From NCBI GenBank assembly GCA_022843025.1, contig JALHOL010000003.1, positions 124,001-188,000 on the forward strand: a DNA stretch of 64,000 bases. The letters are read 5' to 3'. Below are positions 51,309 to 59,855 of the stretch, piece after piece. Within the stretch, counting starts at the first letter, position 1, and the number at the start of each line of letters is the position of its first letter. The translations under genes and the position numbers were made by a program. Source of the stretch: Paracoccaceae bacterium. Its GTDB lineage: Bacteria > Pseudomonadota > Alphaproteobacteria > Rhodobacterales > Rhodobacteraceae. Under the pieces are notes generated by a model. It ran no database searches. It saw nothing but the letters and a program-made list of their open reading frames with translations, and was not told the DNA's origin.

Positions 51309-52250
51309 TCAGACCAGGGCCGCCAACATCCCCAAGGCCAACGCCGCGATCACCGCGCCCGCCGCCAACTCCAACACCGGCATCATGCGCCAGATGCGTG
51401 CCTCACCCAGCCCCGCCAGCGCGCCTTCGCGCGACCAGACGGCCAGCACCGCCACGCCGATGGTCACCACCGCCACGCCCAGCCCCATCGCAAAGGCCCC
51501 GGCCACGCCCGCCGCCCCGATGCCAAGCTGGAACGTCAGGATCAGCAAGAACAGCGCCCCCGAACAGGGCCGCACCGCCACGCTGGCAATCAGCGCCGCC
51601 GTGTCGCGCCACCCGGTCAGCTGTGCGACCTCCTCTACCGTGGGGCCATGGGCATGGCCACAGCCGCACTCCGACCCGTGATCATGCTGATGGTGGTCGT
51701 GGTGATGATCATGGTCATGCCCAAGCCCGCCGTCCTGAGCCACTTGCTCCGATCGCAGCCCATGCAAAACCCCACGCGCGCCACGCCAGACCAGCCACAA
51801 CCCGATGGCCGCAATCGCCGCCCAACTGGCCATGGCCAGCGCCCCTTCGGCCATGCCCACCATCCGCTCGCGCGTCCAGCCCAAGGCCAACACACCCGCA
51901 TAAACCAGCGCCACCGCCACCCCTGCCTGCGCCAGAGAGGACGCCAACGCCACCCCCGCCAGCGGCAGCAGCCGCACCCGCCGCGCCACGCCATAACCGC
52001 CGATCAGAAACTTGCCATGCCCCGGCCCGGCCGCATGGGCCAGACCGTACAAGAAACAGACCGACAGCAACCCCGCCCAGGCCGCAGGCTCGCCCGCCTT
52101 CACCGCCCGCACCGCCCCCGCCAGCGGTGCCTGCAAGGCCCGCTGCACCTCTGCCGCCCACCGGCCCAGCATCTCCAGCCCGCCCAGCGCCCAGACCAGC
52201 GCCAGCGCCGCCGCCACGCCAAGCCCCGCCAGCATCACGGCGCGCCGCAT
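51309..52250 (-). CDS. NicO/RcnA-family nickel/cobalt transporter with a His-rich loop
   Basis: A 313-aa membrane protein with about six helices. Family motifs are GLAHAAGPGHGKFLIGGYG (HxxxPGHGK-type) near the N-terminus and SVAVRPCSGALFLLILTFQL in the second half. Between them is a metal-binding loop rich in His, Asp and Cys (HDHDHHHDHHQHDHG followed by CGCGHAHG). It overlaps the DUF1007 gene by 16 bp. DUF1007-NicO pairs are widely predicted to handle Ni2+, Co2+ or Zn2+; direction of transport is not certain. Confidence 0.88.
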   Translation of the reverse strand: MRRAVMLAGLGVAAALALVWALGGLEMLGRWAAEVQRALQAPLAGAVRAVKAGEPAAWAGLLSVCFLYGLAHAAGPGHGKFLIGGYGVARRVRLLPLAGVALASSLAQAGVAVALVYAGVLALGWTRERMVGMAEGALAMASWAAIAAIGLWLVWRGARGVLHGLRSEQVAQDGGLGHDHDHHHDHHQHDHGSECGCGHAHGPTVEEVAQLTGWRDTAALIASVAVRPCSGALFLLILTFQLGIGAAGVAGAFAMGLGVAVVTIGVAVLAVWSREGALAGLGEARIWRMMPVLELAAGAVIAALALGMLAALV

Positions 52251-52864
52251 GTCACCCGCACCTCTTGCGCAAACAACTCACCCACTTCGGGAAAGCCCAT
52301 TTCCACATCCACATCTGCCGGGATCTCGGCAAGGATGGCCTGCATCTCCCGCTCTGCCTCAGACAGTTCGGGCGCGATCACCTCGGTCTCGCAGCCCTCT
52401 GCCGTGATCTCGCGGATCGTGTATTCGGTGTAATAGGTGGGGTCATAGTTCTTCACCACCAAAAGCCCCGCCACAGGCTCGGCCAGATCGCGGATATGCG
52501 AGGATATGATCTGCCCCCCCTCATAGCGCGCCACCCCATCGCGCGGCGCTGACAGGCCCAAGGCCCGCTCGCCAGCAAAGGCATAGGTGTCACCCGGAAA
52601 TCCCGGCTCCCATGCCATGTCGAACCCCTGCAAAGCCGCCGTCTCGGCCTCGGTCAGCACGCCATCGGCATCCGGGTCCAGCCCGCGTTCGGTGATCAGC
52701 ACCAGCGAAAAGAACGGGTCATACGTCCAGGTCACCCGCAAGGCTGCGGCCCGCCCGGCCTCATCGCGGATCACCTCCAACGCGGTCTCCATGAAGACAT
52801 GCGGATGCGCGCCCGCAGGCCCGCCCAGCCCCATCAGGGCCACAACCGCCACCGCCCACCGCAT
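52235..52864 (-). CDS. DUF1007 family periplasmic protein, partner of NicO
   Basis: A 209-aa exported protein with signal peptide MRWAVAVVALMGLGGPAGA. The mature part begins HPHVFMETALEVI; this HPHxF start is diagnostic of DUF1007 (COG3683). Other marks: LRVTWTYDPFFSLVLITERG, DPDADGVLTEAE (EF-hand-like) and a mixed acidic C-terminus. It probably acts as the periplasmic metal-handling partner of the overlapping NicO transporter. The start at 52864 has GGAGGGG upstream. Confidence 0.88.
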   Translation of the reverse strand: MRWAVAVVALMGLGGPAGAHPHVFMETALEVIRDEAGRAAALRVTWTYDPFFSLVLITERGLDPDADGVLTEAETAALQGFDMAWEPGFPGDTYAFAGERALGLSAPRDGVARYEGGQIISSHIRDLAEPVAGLLVVKNYDPTYYTEYTIREITAEGCETEVIAPELSEAEREMQAILAEIPADVDVEMGFPEVGELFAQEVRVTCGAP

Positions 52865-52929
52865 CCGCCCCTCCAGCCAGCACACCTGCCGCCAGAGTTA
52901 GGCCCCATCCCCCGCGCCTGCAACCACCC

Positions 52930-53889
52930 TCAGCGGCGGATTGCCGGGTGGGTCGCCGCATCCAGGATATGCCCCGCCCCGTGGATCACCTGACTGGCCT
53001 GCCCCACGATCAGCGGATCGGGCACACCGATCACCTCCCAATCCTTTTCGGGGTAATCCACCGTCGACAGGAAATGCCGCAGACAGTTCAGCCGCGCGCG
53101 CTTCTTGTCATCCGATTTCACGATCACCCAAGGCGCGTCGGCGGTGTCAGTGTAGAAGAACATCGCCTCCTTCGCCTCGGTGTAATCCTCCCACTTATCA
53201 AGGCTCGCCTTGTCGATGGGCGACAGTTTCCAGCGTTTCAGCGGGTCCGTCTCACGCTCCACAAAGCGCCGCCGCTGTTCCTCGCGGCTGACTGAGAACC
53301 AGTATTTCCGCAGCCGCACGCCCGACCGGACCAACATCCGCTCCAACTCCGGCACCTGCCGCATGAATTCCAGATATTCCGAAGGGGAACAGAACCCCAT
53401 CACCCGCTCCACCCCCGCGCGGTTGTACCAACTGCGGTCATAAAGAACCATTTCACCCGCCGTCGGCAGATGCGCGATATAGCGTTGAAAGAACCACTCG
53501 CCCTTTTCTTTTTCCGTGGGCTTGGTCAGCGCCACCACACGCGCATAGCGGGGGTTGAGATGTTCCATGAACCGCTTGATCGTTCCGCCCTTGCCTGCCG
53601 CATCGCGCCCCTCGAACAGAATGACGAATTTCTCCCCCGTCTCCTGCGCCCAGATTTGCAGCTTCAGGAGTTCGGCCTGCAACCGCGCCTTTTCCTCCTC
53701 ATAGGTACGCCGCCCAAGGGCGCGGCCATACGGATAGACGCCACCCTCAAAGGCCGCGCGGATCGTATCCGCATCCACCTTGGGGTATTGCCTCGGGCCC
53801 TGCGGACGATCATCCGCCTCTGCCACGAACGCCGCCGCCGCCGTTACCGGTTGCGCGGTGCCGGTTCCTGTCTTGCCGTCGCCGTCCAT
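52930..53889 (-). CDS. ppk2: Polyphosphate kinase 2
   Basis: A 319-aa PPK2 family enzyme. The Walker A loop is FEGRDAAGKGGTIKRFMEHL, Walker B/lid region EMVLYDRSWYNRAGVERVMG, followed by RKYWFSVSREEQRRRFVERE and VKSDDKKRARLNCLRHFLS. It transfers phosphate between polyphosphate and nucleoside diphosphates (typically making GTP or ATP, class I). The start at 53889 has GGAGGTG upstream; the longer frame to 54048 is not supported. It diverges from the GST gene. Confidence 0.95.
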   Translation of the reverse strand: MDGDGKTGTGTAQPVTAAAAFVAEADDRPQGPRQYPKVDADTIRAAFEGGVYPYGRALGRRTYEEEKARLQAELLKLQIWAQETGEKFVILFEGRDAAGKGGTIKRFMEHLNPRYARVVALTKPTEKEKGEWFFQRYIAHLPTAGEMVLYDRSWYNRAGVERVMGFCSPSEYLEFMRQVPELERMLVRSGVRLRKYWFSVSREEQRRRFVERETDPLKRWKLSPIDKASLDKWEDYTEAKEAMFFYTDTADAPWVIVKSDDKKRARLNCLRHFLSTVDYPEKDWEVIGVPDPLIVGQASQVIHGAGHILDAATHPAIRR

Positions 53890-54040
53890 CGCACACCTCC
53901 GGTTCAGGATCATCTGCCCACCATGCCACAGAAACCACGACAGTGCCTTGATCCCTGTCAAAAACGGCCCTGAATGCCCCTTTTTTATCCGCAAAGCCCG
54001 GCATAGGCTCAGTGAAAGACTGGCTCTCAGAGGTTTTCCG

Positions 54041-54685
54041 ATGATCACGCTGCACGGCGTCTACCGCTCCCGCGCCACCCGCCCGCTCTGGCTTTTGCTG
54101 GAAACTGGCACCCCTTTCACCCATGTTCCGGTGATTCAGGCCTATCGCCTGCCCGATCCCCATGCGCCAGACGCGCCACTGAACACCGCCTCGCCTGATT
54201 TTCTGTCCATCAACCCGCAGGGTCAGATTCCGGCCATGCAGGACGGCGATCTGATCCTGACTGAAAGCCTGGCCATCGCGCTGTACCTCGCCCGCCGCTA
54301 TGGCGGGGCGCTTGGCCCGCAAGACGATGCCGAAGGCGCTCTGATGGACCAATGGGCGCTGTTTGCCGCGACCGCCGTGGAAACACCGGCACTGGAAATC
54401 CTGCAAGCCCCGGTCGGCGAGATGGGCGAAGCGATCCTGAAGGTTGCCGCGGAAAAACTGCGCCGCCCGCTGGCACGGCTGAACACGCATCTGCACGGGC
54501 GCGACTGGCTGGTGGGCAACCGCTTTACCGTGGCCGATATCAACACCGCCGAATGCTTGCGCTATGCCCAAGGCCATGCCGCGCTGATCGCCGAATTCCC
54601 CGAAGTGCAACGCTGGCTGGAGTCTGCACAATCCCGCCCGGCCTTCCAACAGCTTTGGGCCGCGCGCATGGCCGAACCGGCCTGA
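54041..54685 (+). CDS. Glutathione S-transferase family protein
   Basis: A 214-aa protein with a thioredoxin-like N-terminal domain (MITLHGVYRSRATRPLWLLL, SINPQGQIPAMQDGDLILTE SLAIALYLAR) containing the cis-Pro in GQIPAM and the GSH-binding ESLAI. The C-terminal helical domain holds GRDWLVGNRFTVADINTAEC (N-capping box and Asp). The role could be detoxification or thiol redox; the substrate is unknown. It is a single gene followed by a strong hairpin. Confidence 0.9.
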   Translation: MITLHGVYRSRATRPLWLLLETGTPFTHVPVIQAYRLPDPHAPDAPLNTASPDFLSINPQGQIPAMQDGDLILTESLAIALYLARRYGGALGPQDDAEGALMDQWALFAATAVETPALEILQAPVGEMGEAILKVAAEKLRRPLARLNTHLHGRDWLVGNRFTVADINTAECLRYAQGHAALIAEFPEVQRWLESAQSRPAFQQLWAARMAEPA

Positions 54686-54706
54686 ACCGCTGCTCTGGCA
54701 AGGCGA

Positions 54707-54761
54707 GGGGGGCGCATGGCGCCCCCCAAGACCCCCGCAGCGCCCCATTTTTCAAGGGCGC
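54707..54761. terminator. Two hairpins after the GST gene
   Basis: GGGGGGCGC (54707-54715) pairs with GCGCCCCCC (54719-54727), loop ATG. GCGCCC (54740-54745) pairs with GGGCGC (54756-54761) around CATTTTTCAA. The block is followed by GGGTATTTTTGCCAAGGTGA, similar to the end of common Rhodobacteraceae intergenic repeats. It sits between convergent genes and probably terminates both. Confidence 0.65.
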
Positions 54762-54860
54762 GCCAAGTGGGCCGCGACGCATGGGTATTTTTGCCAAGGT
54801 GAATGGGCAGGCAGCATTATCCCTTTACCGCCCCCCCATTAGCAAAAACGATGGCCCCGG

Positions 54861-55742
54861 TCAGACGTATTTCCGCCAGTCATGCTGTTCTTTGAACCCC
54901 AGCACGTCGCGGATCTTGCGGTTCGACAGCAGCCCCTCATGCGGCCCCACCTCACGCGACAGCGGCACATTCGGAAAGAACCGCGCCAGAAGTTCCGCAT
55001 TGGGTTGCGGCACCGCATTGCTGTCATTGGCCGCGTTGAACACTTGCCAACCCAGCCCATCCTTGTGAAGCGCAAGGTCGACAATCTGCCCCAGATCGCG
55101 CGCATCGATATAGCTGAAGGTGATCCGACGCCGCAGCCCCGGATCGTCCTTCAACGGCGGGAAGAGCGTCGCATACTCCTGTGGCTCGATCACATTGCCG
55201 ATCCGCAGGGCATAGATATCGAACCCCGACCGGCGCTGAAAGCTGCGCGCCGTGACCTCGTTCACCTTCTTGGACATGCCATAGCTGTCCATCGGGTCAA
55301 TGTCGTAATCCTCATCCAGCGGCAGCACCTTGGGATCGACCACGCCTTCGCTGAAACAGACGCCATAGGTCGTCTCGCTTGAGGCGATGATGATCTTCTT
55401 GATTCCCAGCTTCACCGCCGCCTCGATCACGTTATAGGTGCCAAGGGTATTCACCCGGTATGTTTCCGTATCCGGTGTCATCATCAGCCGCGGGATCGCC
55501 GCGAAATGGACGACCGCATCGAAGGGCTTCGCTGCGCCCTGATCCAGTTCGTCATAGCCGGCATGGCCCGACATGACCGAAAACATCTGCCCCGCATCGG
55601 TGATATCGGCGATGAAATCATGCACGCCAGGGTGGCCCAGCGGCACCCGGTCCACGTTCACCACGCGATGCCCCTTGTCGGCCAGATAGGCCACCACATG
55701 CTTGCCCGCCTTGCCCGACCCGCCCGTAAACAGAACCCGCAT
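54861..55742 (-). CDS. NAD-dependent epimerase/dehydratase family protein
   Basis: A 293-aa extended short-chain dehydrogenase. It starts MRVLFTGGSGKAGKHVVAYL with the NAD-binding GGxGxxG. FDAVVHFAAIPRL, SSETTYGVCF and the catalytic SYGMSKKVNE (YxxxK) are in place. Likely acts on a nucleotide sugar or a sugar acid (uronate dehydrogenase-like enzymes have this layout). The start at 55742 rather than 55748 keeps the GGGGG sequence at a normal distance. Its promoter region is shared with the divergent phd-doc pair. Confidence 0.87.
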   Translation of the reverse strand: MRVLFTGGSGKAGKHVVAYLADKGHRVVNVDRVPLGHPGVHDFIADITDAGQMFSVMSGHAGYDELDQGAAKPFDAVVHFAAIPRLMMTPDTETYRVNTLGTYNVIEAAVKLGIKKIIIASSETTYGVCFSEGVVDPKVLPLDEDYDIDPMDSYGMSKKVNEVTARSFQRRSGFDIYALRIGNVIEPQEYATLFPPLKDDPGLRRRITFSYIDARDLGQIVDLALHKDGLGWQVFNAANDSNAVPQPNAELLARFFPNVPLSREVGPHEGLLSNRKIRDVLGFKEQHDWRKYV

Positions 55743-55755
55743 CCTCATCCCCCGT

Positions 55756-55787
55756 TTGAAATTTGCCTATTACAGTGTATATTACAC
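55756..55787 (+). promoter_or_regulatory. phd-doc promoter with an overlapping palindromic operator
   Basis: TTGAAA (55756-55761), a 16-bp spacer and TATATT (55778-55783) form a good sigma-70-type promoter. The palindrome GTGTA-TAT-TACAC (55775-55787) lies over the -10 element, where binding by the Phd antitoxin would block initiation. Phd-type autoregulation through palindromic sites is well known; this particular site is inferred from sequence. Confidence 0.6.
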
Positions 55788-55812
55788 CGCACATTCTTCA
55801 AGGGAGCCGCCC

Positions 55813-56061
55813 ATGACCCGCCTCGCCACCCCCAACATCTGCACCATGACCGAGTTGCGCGAACCGCAAAAGGTGTTCGATCGCGCCAATGGCCAACCCG
55901 TGGCCATCCTGAAAAACTCTGCCCTTGTCGGCTACCTCGTGCCGGTCGAGGCGGTTGAGAAAACCGAGCACCGCGTGGCAACCCTTGAAGAGGTGATGGA
56001 AGTTCTTGAACGCTCGCGCGACCGCGTGCAACCCGTTCTCGATTACCTGCGTGACAAATGA
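55813..56061 (+). CDS. phd: Antitoxin, Phd/YefM type
   Basis: An 82-aa protein. The N-terminal domain (CTMTELREPQKVFDRANGQPV AILKNSALVGYLVPVE) has the Phd/YefM DNA-binding pattern, and the C-terminal helix (TLEEVMEVLERSRDRVQPVL) would neutralise the toxin. It precedes and overlaps doc by 4 bp (ATGA), the usual antitoxin-first order. AAGGGAG precedes ATG at 55813. It should repress its own promoter with Doc as corepressor. Confidence 0.88.
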   Translation: MTRLATPNICTMTELREPQKVFDRANGQPVAILKNSALVGYLVPVEAVEKTEHRVATLEEVMEVLERSRDRVQPVLDYLRDK

Positions 56062-56441
56062 CCTTCATCCTCCTGAGTGCCGAGTTGGTCGAGCGTATCC
56101 ACGACCATGTCCTGAACCCCGGCGAATTGCCCGGGCGCGCCCGTGACAAATCCCTCGAAGGGGCGCTTGCCCGTGTCGACAACCGCCTGACCTATGGCAT
56201 GATCGCGGATGCCTTCGATCTGGCCGCCGCCTATGCCATCGCCATTGCCCAAGGCCATTGCTTCAACGATGCCAACAAGCGCACTGCGTTTCGTTCGATG
56301 CATGCCGTGCTCGCCTTGCACGGCCTGCACATCCAGCTTGATACCGAAGACATCGGCCAAACCATCATCCGCGCCGCCCAGCGCCTGATGGATGAAGGCG
56401 AACTCGCAGAATGGCTGCGCCAGCGCGCCCTCCCGCGCTGA
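56058..56441 (+). CDS. doc: Doc family death-on-curing toxin (Fic fold)
   Basis: A 127-aa Fic-fold toxin. The Doc motif is HCFNDANKRTA (H67, F69, D71, N73, K74, R75), the same pattern as phage P1 Doc (HxFxDANKR). P1 Doc phosphorylates EF-Tu and stops translation. All motif residues are kept, so the toxin looks active. It overlaps phd by 4 bp and ends 80 bp before parE. Confidence 0.93.
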   Translation: MTFILLSAELVERIHDHVLNPGELPGRARDKSLEGALARVDNRLTYGMIADAFDLAAAYAIAIAQGHCFNDANKRTAFRSMHAVLALHGLHIQLDTEDIGQTIIRAAQRLMDEGELAEWLRQRALPR

Positions 56442-56521
56442 CCACCCCACATCTTGCGCCCATCCCCCCCGGGATGCTCTAATCCCGCCCCACAGCCGCA
56501 TAACCAAGAATCGAGCAAACC

Positions 56522-58477
56522 ATGGCCAATGACCTCCTCTCCTCCGGGGACCAGTCCTACAACGCCTCCTCCATCGAGGTGCTCGAAGGGTTGGAACCCG
56601 TCCGCAAACGCCCCGGCATGTATATCGGCGGCACGGATGAACGCGCGCTGCACCACCTTGTCGCCGAAATCCTCGACAACTCCATGGACGAGGCCGTGGC
56701 CGGTCACGCGACCCGGATCGAGGTAGAGCTTCACGCCGATTACGCCGTCACCATCCGTGACAACGGGCGCGGCATCCCGATCGACCCACACCCAAAATTC
56801 CCCGGCAAATCCGCGCTGGAGGTGATCCTCTGCACCCTGCATGCCGGCGGCAAGTTCGGCGGCGACGCCTATGCCACCTCGGGCGGTCTGCATGGCGTGG
56901 GGGCATCCGTCGTCAACGCCCTGTCCGATCACATGCGGGTGGAGGTCGCGCGCAACCGCGAGCTTTTCGTTCAGGAATTCTCGCGCGGCATCCCGCAAGG
57001 CCCGGTCACCAAGATCGGCCCCGCCCCCAACCGGCGCGGCACATCCGTCACCTTCCATGCCGACCATGAAATCTTCGGCTCCCAGACCTTCAAACCCGCG
57101 CGCCTTCTGAAGATGGTCCGCTCCAAGGCCTATCTTTTCTCGGGCGTCGAAATCCGGTGGAAATCGGCCATCAACGACGGCGAAACCCCGTTAGAGGCGG
57201 TGTTCCACTTCCCCGGCGGCCTTGCCGATTACCTGTCCGACCAACTCACCAAAACCTCCACCTATGCCGACCGCCCCTTCGCCGGAAAGGTCAGCTTTAC
57301 CGAGAAATACAACGTCCCCGGCTCTGTCGAATGGGCCATCAACTGGACCCCCGCCCGCGACGGCTTCATCCAATCCTATTGCAACACCGTCCCCACCCCC
57401 GAAGGCGGCACGCATGAGGGCGGGTTCTGGGCCGCCATCCTCAAGGGCATCCGCGCCTATGGCGAGCTGGTAAAGAACCGCAAGGCGGAACTGATCACCC
57501 GCGATGACCTGCTCACCGGGGGCTGCGCGCTGGTCTCCTGCTTCATCCGCGAACCGCAATTCGTGGGCCAGACCAAGGACCGTCTCGCCACGGAAGAGGC
57601 CGCCAAATGGGTCGAAGGCGCGGTCCGCGACCATTTCGACAACTGGCTTGCGAATGACACCAAATCCGCTGGGGCCATCCTCGATTTCCTCGTCCTGCGC
57701 GCCGAAGAACGCCTTCGCCGCCGCATGGAAAAGGAAACCGCCCGCAAGACGGCGACCAAGAAACTACGCCTGCCCGGCAAACTCACCGATTGCACCTCGA
57801 AAACCCGCGAAGGGACCGAGCTTTTCATCGTCGAAGGCGACTCCGCCGGTGGCTCCGCCAAAGGCGCGCGGTCCCGCGAAACGCAGGCCCTGCTGCCGCT
57901 CAAGGGCAAGATCCTCAACGTCCTCGGCGCGGCCTCCGCCAAACTGCACGACAACTCTGAGATCCGCGACATCTGCGAAGCGCTCGGCGTGCAGATGGGC
58001 ACCAAGTTCAAGGTCGACGATCTGCGCTATGAAAAGATCATCATCATGACCGACGCCGATGTCGACGGCGCGCATATCGCCTCGCTCCTGATGACCTTCT
58101 TCTTCACCCAGATGCGCCCCCTGATCGACAAAGGCCACCTCTACCTCGCCTGCCCCCCCCTCTACCGTCTGACGCAAGGGGCAAAGCGCCTCTATGTGGC
58201 CTCCGATGCCGAGAAAGAGGAATGGCTCGCCAAAGGCCTTGGCGGCAAAGGCAAAATCGACGTGCAGCGGTTCAAGGGCCTGGGCGAGATGGACGCCAAA
58301 GACCTGAAAGACACCACGATGGACCCCGCCAGCCGCAAACTGATCCGCGTGAGCATAGACGAGGACGAACCCGGCATGACCGGTGATCTGGTGGAACGCC
58401 TGATGGGCAAGAAGCCGGAACTGCGCTTCCAGTATATTCAGGAGAACGCGCGGTTTGTGGAAGAGTTGGATGTGTGA
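56522..58477 (+). CDS. parE: DNA topoisomerase IV subunit B
   Basis: A 651-aa GHKL ATPase/TOPRIM protein. EVLEGLEPVRKRPGMYIGGT, LDNSMDEAVAGHA, RDNGRGIPIDPHPKFPGKSA and GGKFGGDAYATSGGLHGVGA are the ATPase signatures, and FIVEGDSAGGSAKGARSRET and DADVDGAHI are the TOPRIM Mg sites. Length (about 650) and the missing GyrB insert favour ParE over GyrB. With ParC it decatenates daughter chromosomes. A housekeeping gene that sits between two toxin-antitoxin pairs. Confidence 0.96.
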   Translation: MANDLLSSGDQSYNASSIEVLEGLEPVRKRPGMYIGGTDERALHHLVAEILDNSMDEAVAGHATRIEVELHADYAVTIRDNGRGIPIDPHPKFPGKSALEVILCTLHAGGKFGGDAYATSGGLHGVGASVVNALSDHMRVEVARNRELFVQEFSRGIPQGPVTKIGPAPNRRGTSVTFHADHEIFGSQTFKPARLLKMVRSKAYLFSGVEIRWKSAINDGETPLEAVFHFPGGLADYLSDQLTKTSTYADRPFAGKVSFTEKYNVPGSVEWAINWTPARDGFIQSYCNTVPTPEGGTHEGGFWAAILKGIRAYGELVKNRKAELITRDDLLTGGCALVSCFIREPQFVGQTKDRLATEEAAKWVEGAVRDHFDNWLANDTKSAGAILDFLVLRAEERLRRRMEKETARKTATKKLRLPGKLTDCTSKTREGTELFIVEGDSAGGSAKGARSRETQALLPLKGKILNVLGAASAKLHDNSEIRDICEALGVQMGTKFKVDDLRYEKIIIMTDADVDGAHIASLLMTFFFTQMRPLIDKGHLYLACPPLYRLTQGAKRLYVASDAEKEEWLAKGLGGKGKIDVQRFKGLGEMDAKDLKDTTMDPASRKLIRVSIDEDEPGMTGDLVERLMGKKPELRFQYIQENARFVEELDV

Positions 58478-58489
58478 GGGGGTAAACGA

Positions 58490-59440
58490 GTGGCGTTTAG
58501 TTTGATAAAATTTGTGCCTGAGTTCCTTGAGGCAAGACTTGGGGAAAAATTCACTGCACGCGAAATAGCATTATGGATTACGGAAATGTATCCAGATGAG
58601 TGTGCTGAAAAGATGAAACGCAGCCGAGCCGTTGCAGTACCAATTGACACGCCAGAAGCGCTTCTACAGCAAATTGTAGCAGAAATCGGTTCACAGCGAG
58701 AGGCACTATCAAAAAGGAACATCAAATCTACCGAGGGCAGGCCAAGAAAGTTCTACTTCTCCAGCCTCACGGATGAAGCCGAAGTGGTCGCTTCTGAGAG
58801 TGGCGGCGGTGACGCTGCTTCGTTGCTCCCGCAAAAAGAATACCTAAGCGAGCAAGATCTTTACCCCCTTCTTGGACAGTATCTTCGAGAGGAGTTTGGA
58901 ATACAAAGTATGCGGATCGATGAAAGAAGGGCAAGAAACACTCGCGGTCGCGGTGGGAATATGTGGCTTTTTCCTGACGTTGTAGCAATTGAAGACCTTG
59001 GGGCGCGCTGGCATCGAGAAGTTAAGGACTGCATCAGAGAAAGTGCACAGCGACGCGCAAAACTATGGTCTTTCGAAGTGAAACTTCTAATTAACGCCGC
59101 AAATGTTCGCGAAACCTACTTTCAAGCTGTCAGCAATTCTACCTGGGCAAACGTTGGCTATCTTGTTGCAAAGGACATCTCCGGAAACGCTACGATGAAG
59201 GAATTGCGCGTACTTTCAGGTTTACACGGCATTGGCGTGATTAAAATAGACCCAAAAAACATAGTTGAAAGCGAAATACTTATTCCAAGCGTCGAGCGAC
59301 CAGACGTCGACTGGGAAACAGCTAACCGTATTGCCGAAGAAAACGAAGATTTCGTCAATTACGTAAAACTTGTGAGACAGTTCTACCAAACTGGGGAACT
59401 TCGTGCGCGAGACTGGGATTACGGCTGGGACAAGAAATAG
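58490..59440 (+). CDS. HrgA/COG2958-like protein with a predicted PD-(D/E)xK nuclease domain
   Basis: A 316-aa protein. The N-terminal ~90 residues (LIKFVPEFLEARLGEKFTAR EIALWITEMYPDECAEKMKRS) look like a winged helix. The C-terminal part has a nuclease-like pattern: FPDVVAIED (D163), SFEVKLLI (E196, K198) and TYFQAVSN (Q212), which fits the D-(E)xK-Q layout of Mrr-type restriction nucleases. The family is related to HrgA of Helicobacter pylori, found at a restriction locus. Base composition is clearly more AT-rich than its neighbours and codons such as AAA, TTA and ATA are common, so it was probably acquired recently. It starts 12 bp after parE with GTG. Function not proven. Confidence 0.72.
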   Translation: MAFSLIKFVPEFLEARLGEKFTAREIALWITEMYPDECAEKMKRSRAVAVPIDTPEALLQQIVAEIGSQREALSKRNIKSTEGRPRKFYFSSLTDEAEVVASESGGGDAASLLPQKEYLSEQDLYPLLGQYLREEFGIQSMRIDERRARNTRGRGGNMWLFPDVVAIEDLGARWHREVKDCIRESAQRRAKLWSFEVKLLINAANVRETYFQAVSNSTWANVGYLVAKDISGNATMKELRVLSGLHGIGVIKIDPKNIVESEILIPSVERPDVDWETANRIAEENEDFVNYVKLVRQFYQTGELRARDWDYGWDKK

Positions 59441-59519
59441 CAGGTGTTGGATCCGCAATTCCGCCACATAACTCTGCCCGTCGGCGGTGCGCTATAAGTG
59501 CGCACAGATCCCTCAACCC

Positions 59520-59534
59520 TTAACCCCACCTTAA
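59520..59534. promoter_or_regulatory. CtrA-type box TTAA-N7-TTAA upstream of brnT
   Basis: TTAA-CCCCACC-TTAA (59520-59534) matches the full CtrA half-site arrangement TTAA-N7-TTAA, and CCTTAACCC occurs twice 11 bp apart (59518 and 59529). It lies 52 bp before brnT. CtrA is a conserved response regulator in Rhodobacterales. A single match is weak statistical evidence. Confidence 0.4.
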
Positions 59535-59574
59535 CCCTCCTCCCCCAGACTCCCCCTTGTCCGGCAACTTAATG

Positions 59575-59582
59575 TATGCATA
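59575..59582 (+). promoter_or_regulatory. Palindrome TATGCATA immediately upstream of brnT
   Basis: The 8-bp palindrome TATGCATA ends 3 bp before the brnT ATG. BrnTA complexes repress their own promoter in Brucella, so this may be the operator. No Shine-Dalgarno site lies between it and the start, which suggests a leaderless or very short-leader mRNA. Confidence 0.35.
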
Positions 59583-59585
59583 TAA

Positions 59586-59855
59586 ATGTGGGACTGGGAC
59601 GAGGCCAAACGCCAGCACAACCTGCGCAAGCATGGCATAGACTTCGCCGCGCTGGACGGTTTCGACTGGTCCACCGCAACCCATGAGGCAGACACAAGAA
59701 CCGATTACGGAGAGGCGCGCATCGTCACCACGGGATATATCGGCGACAGGCTCCACATCCTTGCCTGGACACCCCGCCACAGCCGCATCATCAGCTTGAG
59801 GAAGGCAAATGACCGCGAACAGAAAGCATGGCGCACCCTCCGCGCCCCTCACTGA
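59586..59855 (+). CDS. brnT: BrnT family ribonuclease toxin
   Basis: An 89-aa DUF497/BrnT protein. It opens MWDWDEAKRQHNLRKHGIDF, the diagnostic BrnT start, and has TDYGEARIVTTGYIGDRLHI and the C-terminal HSRIISLRKANDREQKAW with conserved Arg and Lys. BrnT is a RelE-like ribonuclease that blocks translation and is neutralised by BrnA. It precedes brnA with a 47-bp overlap, toxin first, as in Brucella. No clear ribosome-binding site lies upstream. Confidence 0.9.
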   Translation: MWDWDEAKRQHNLRKHGIDFAALDGFDWSTATHEADTRTDYGEARIVTTGYIGDRLHILAWTPRHSRIISLRKANDREQKAWRTLRAPH

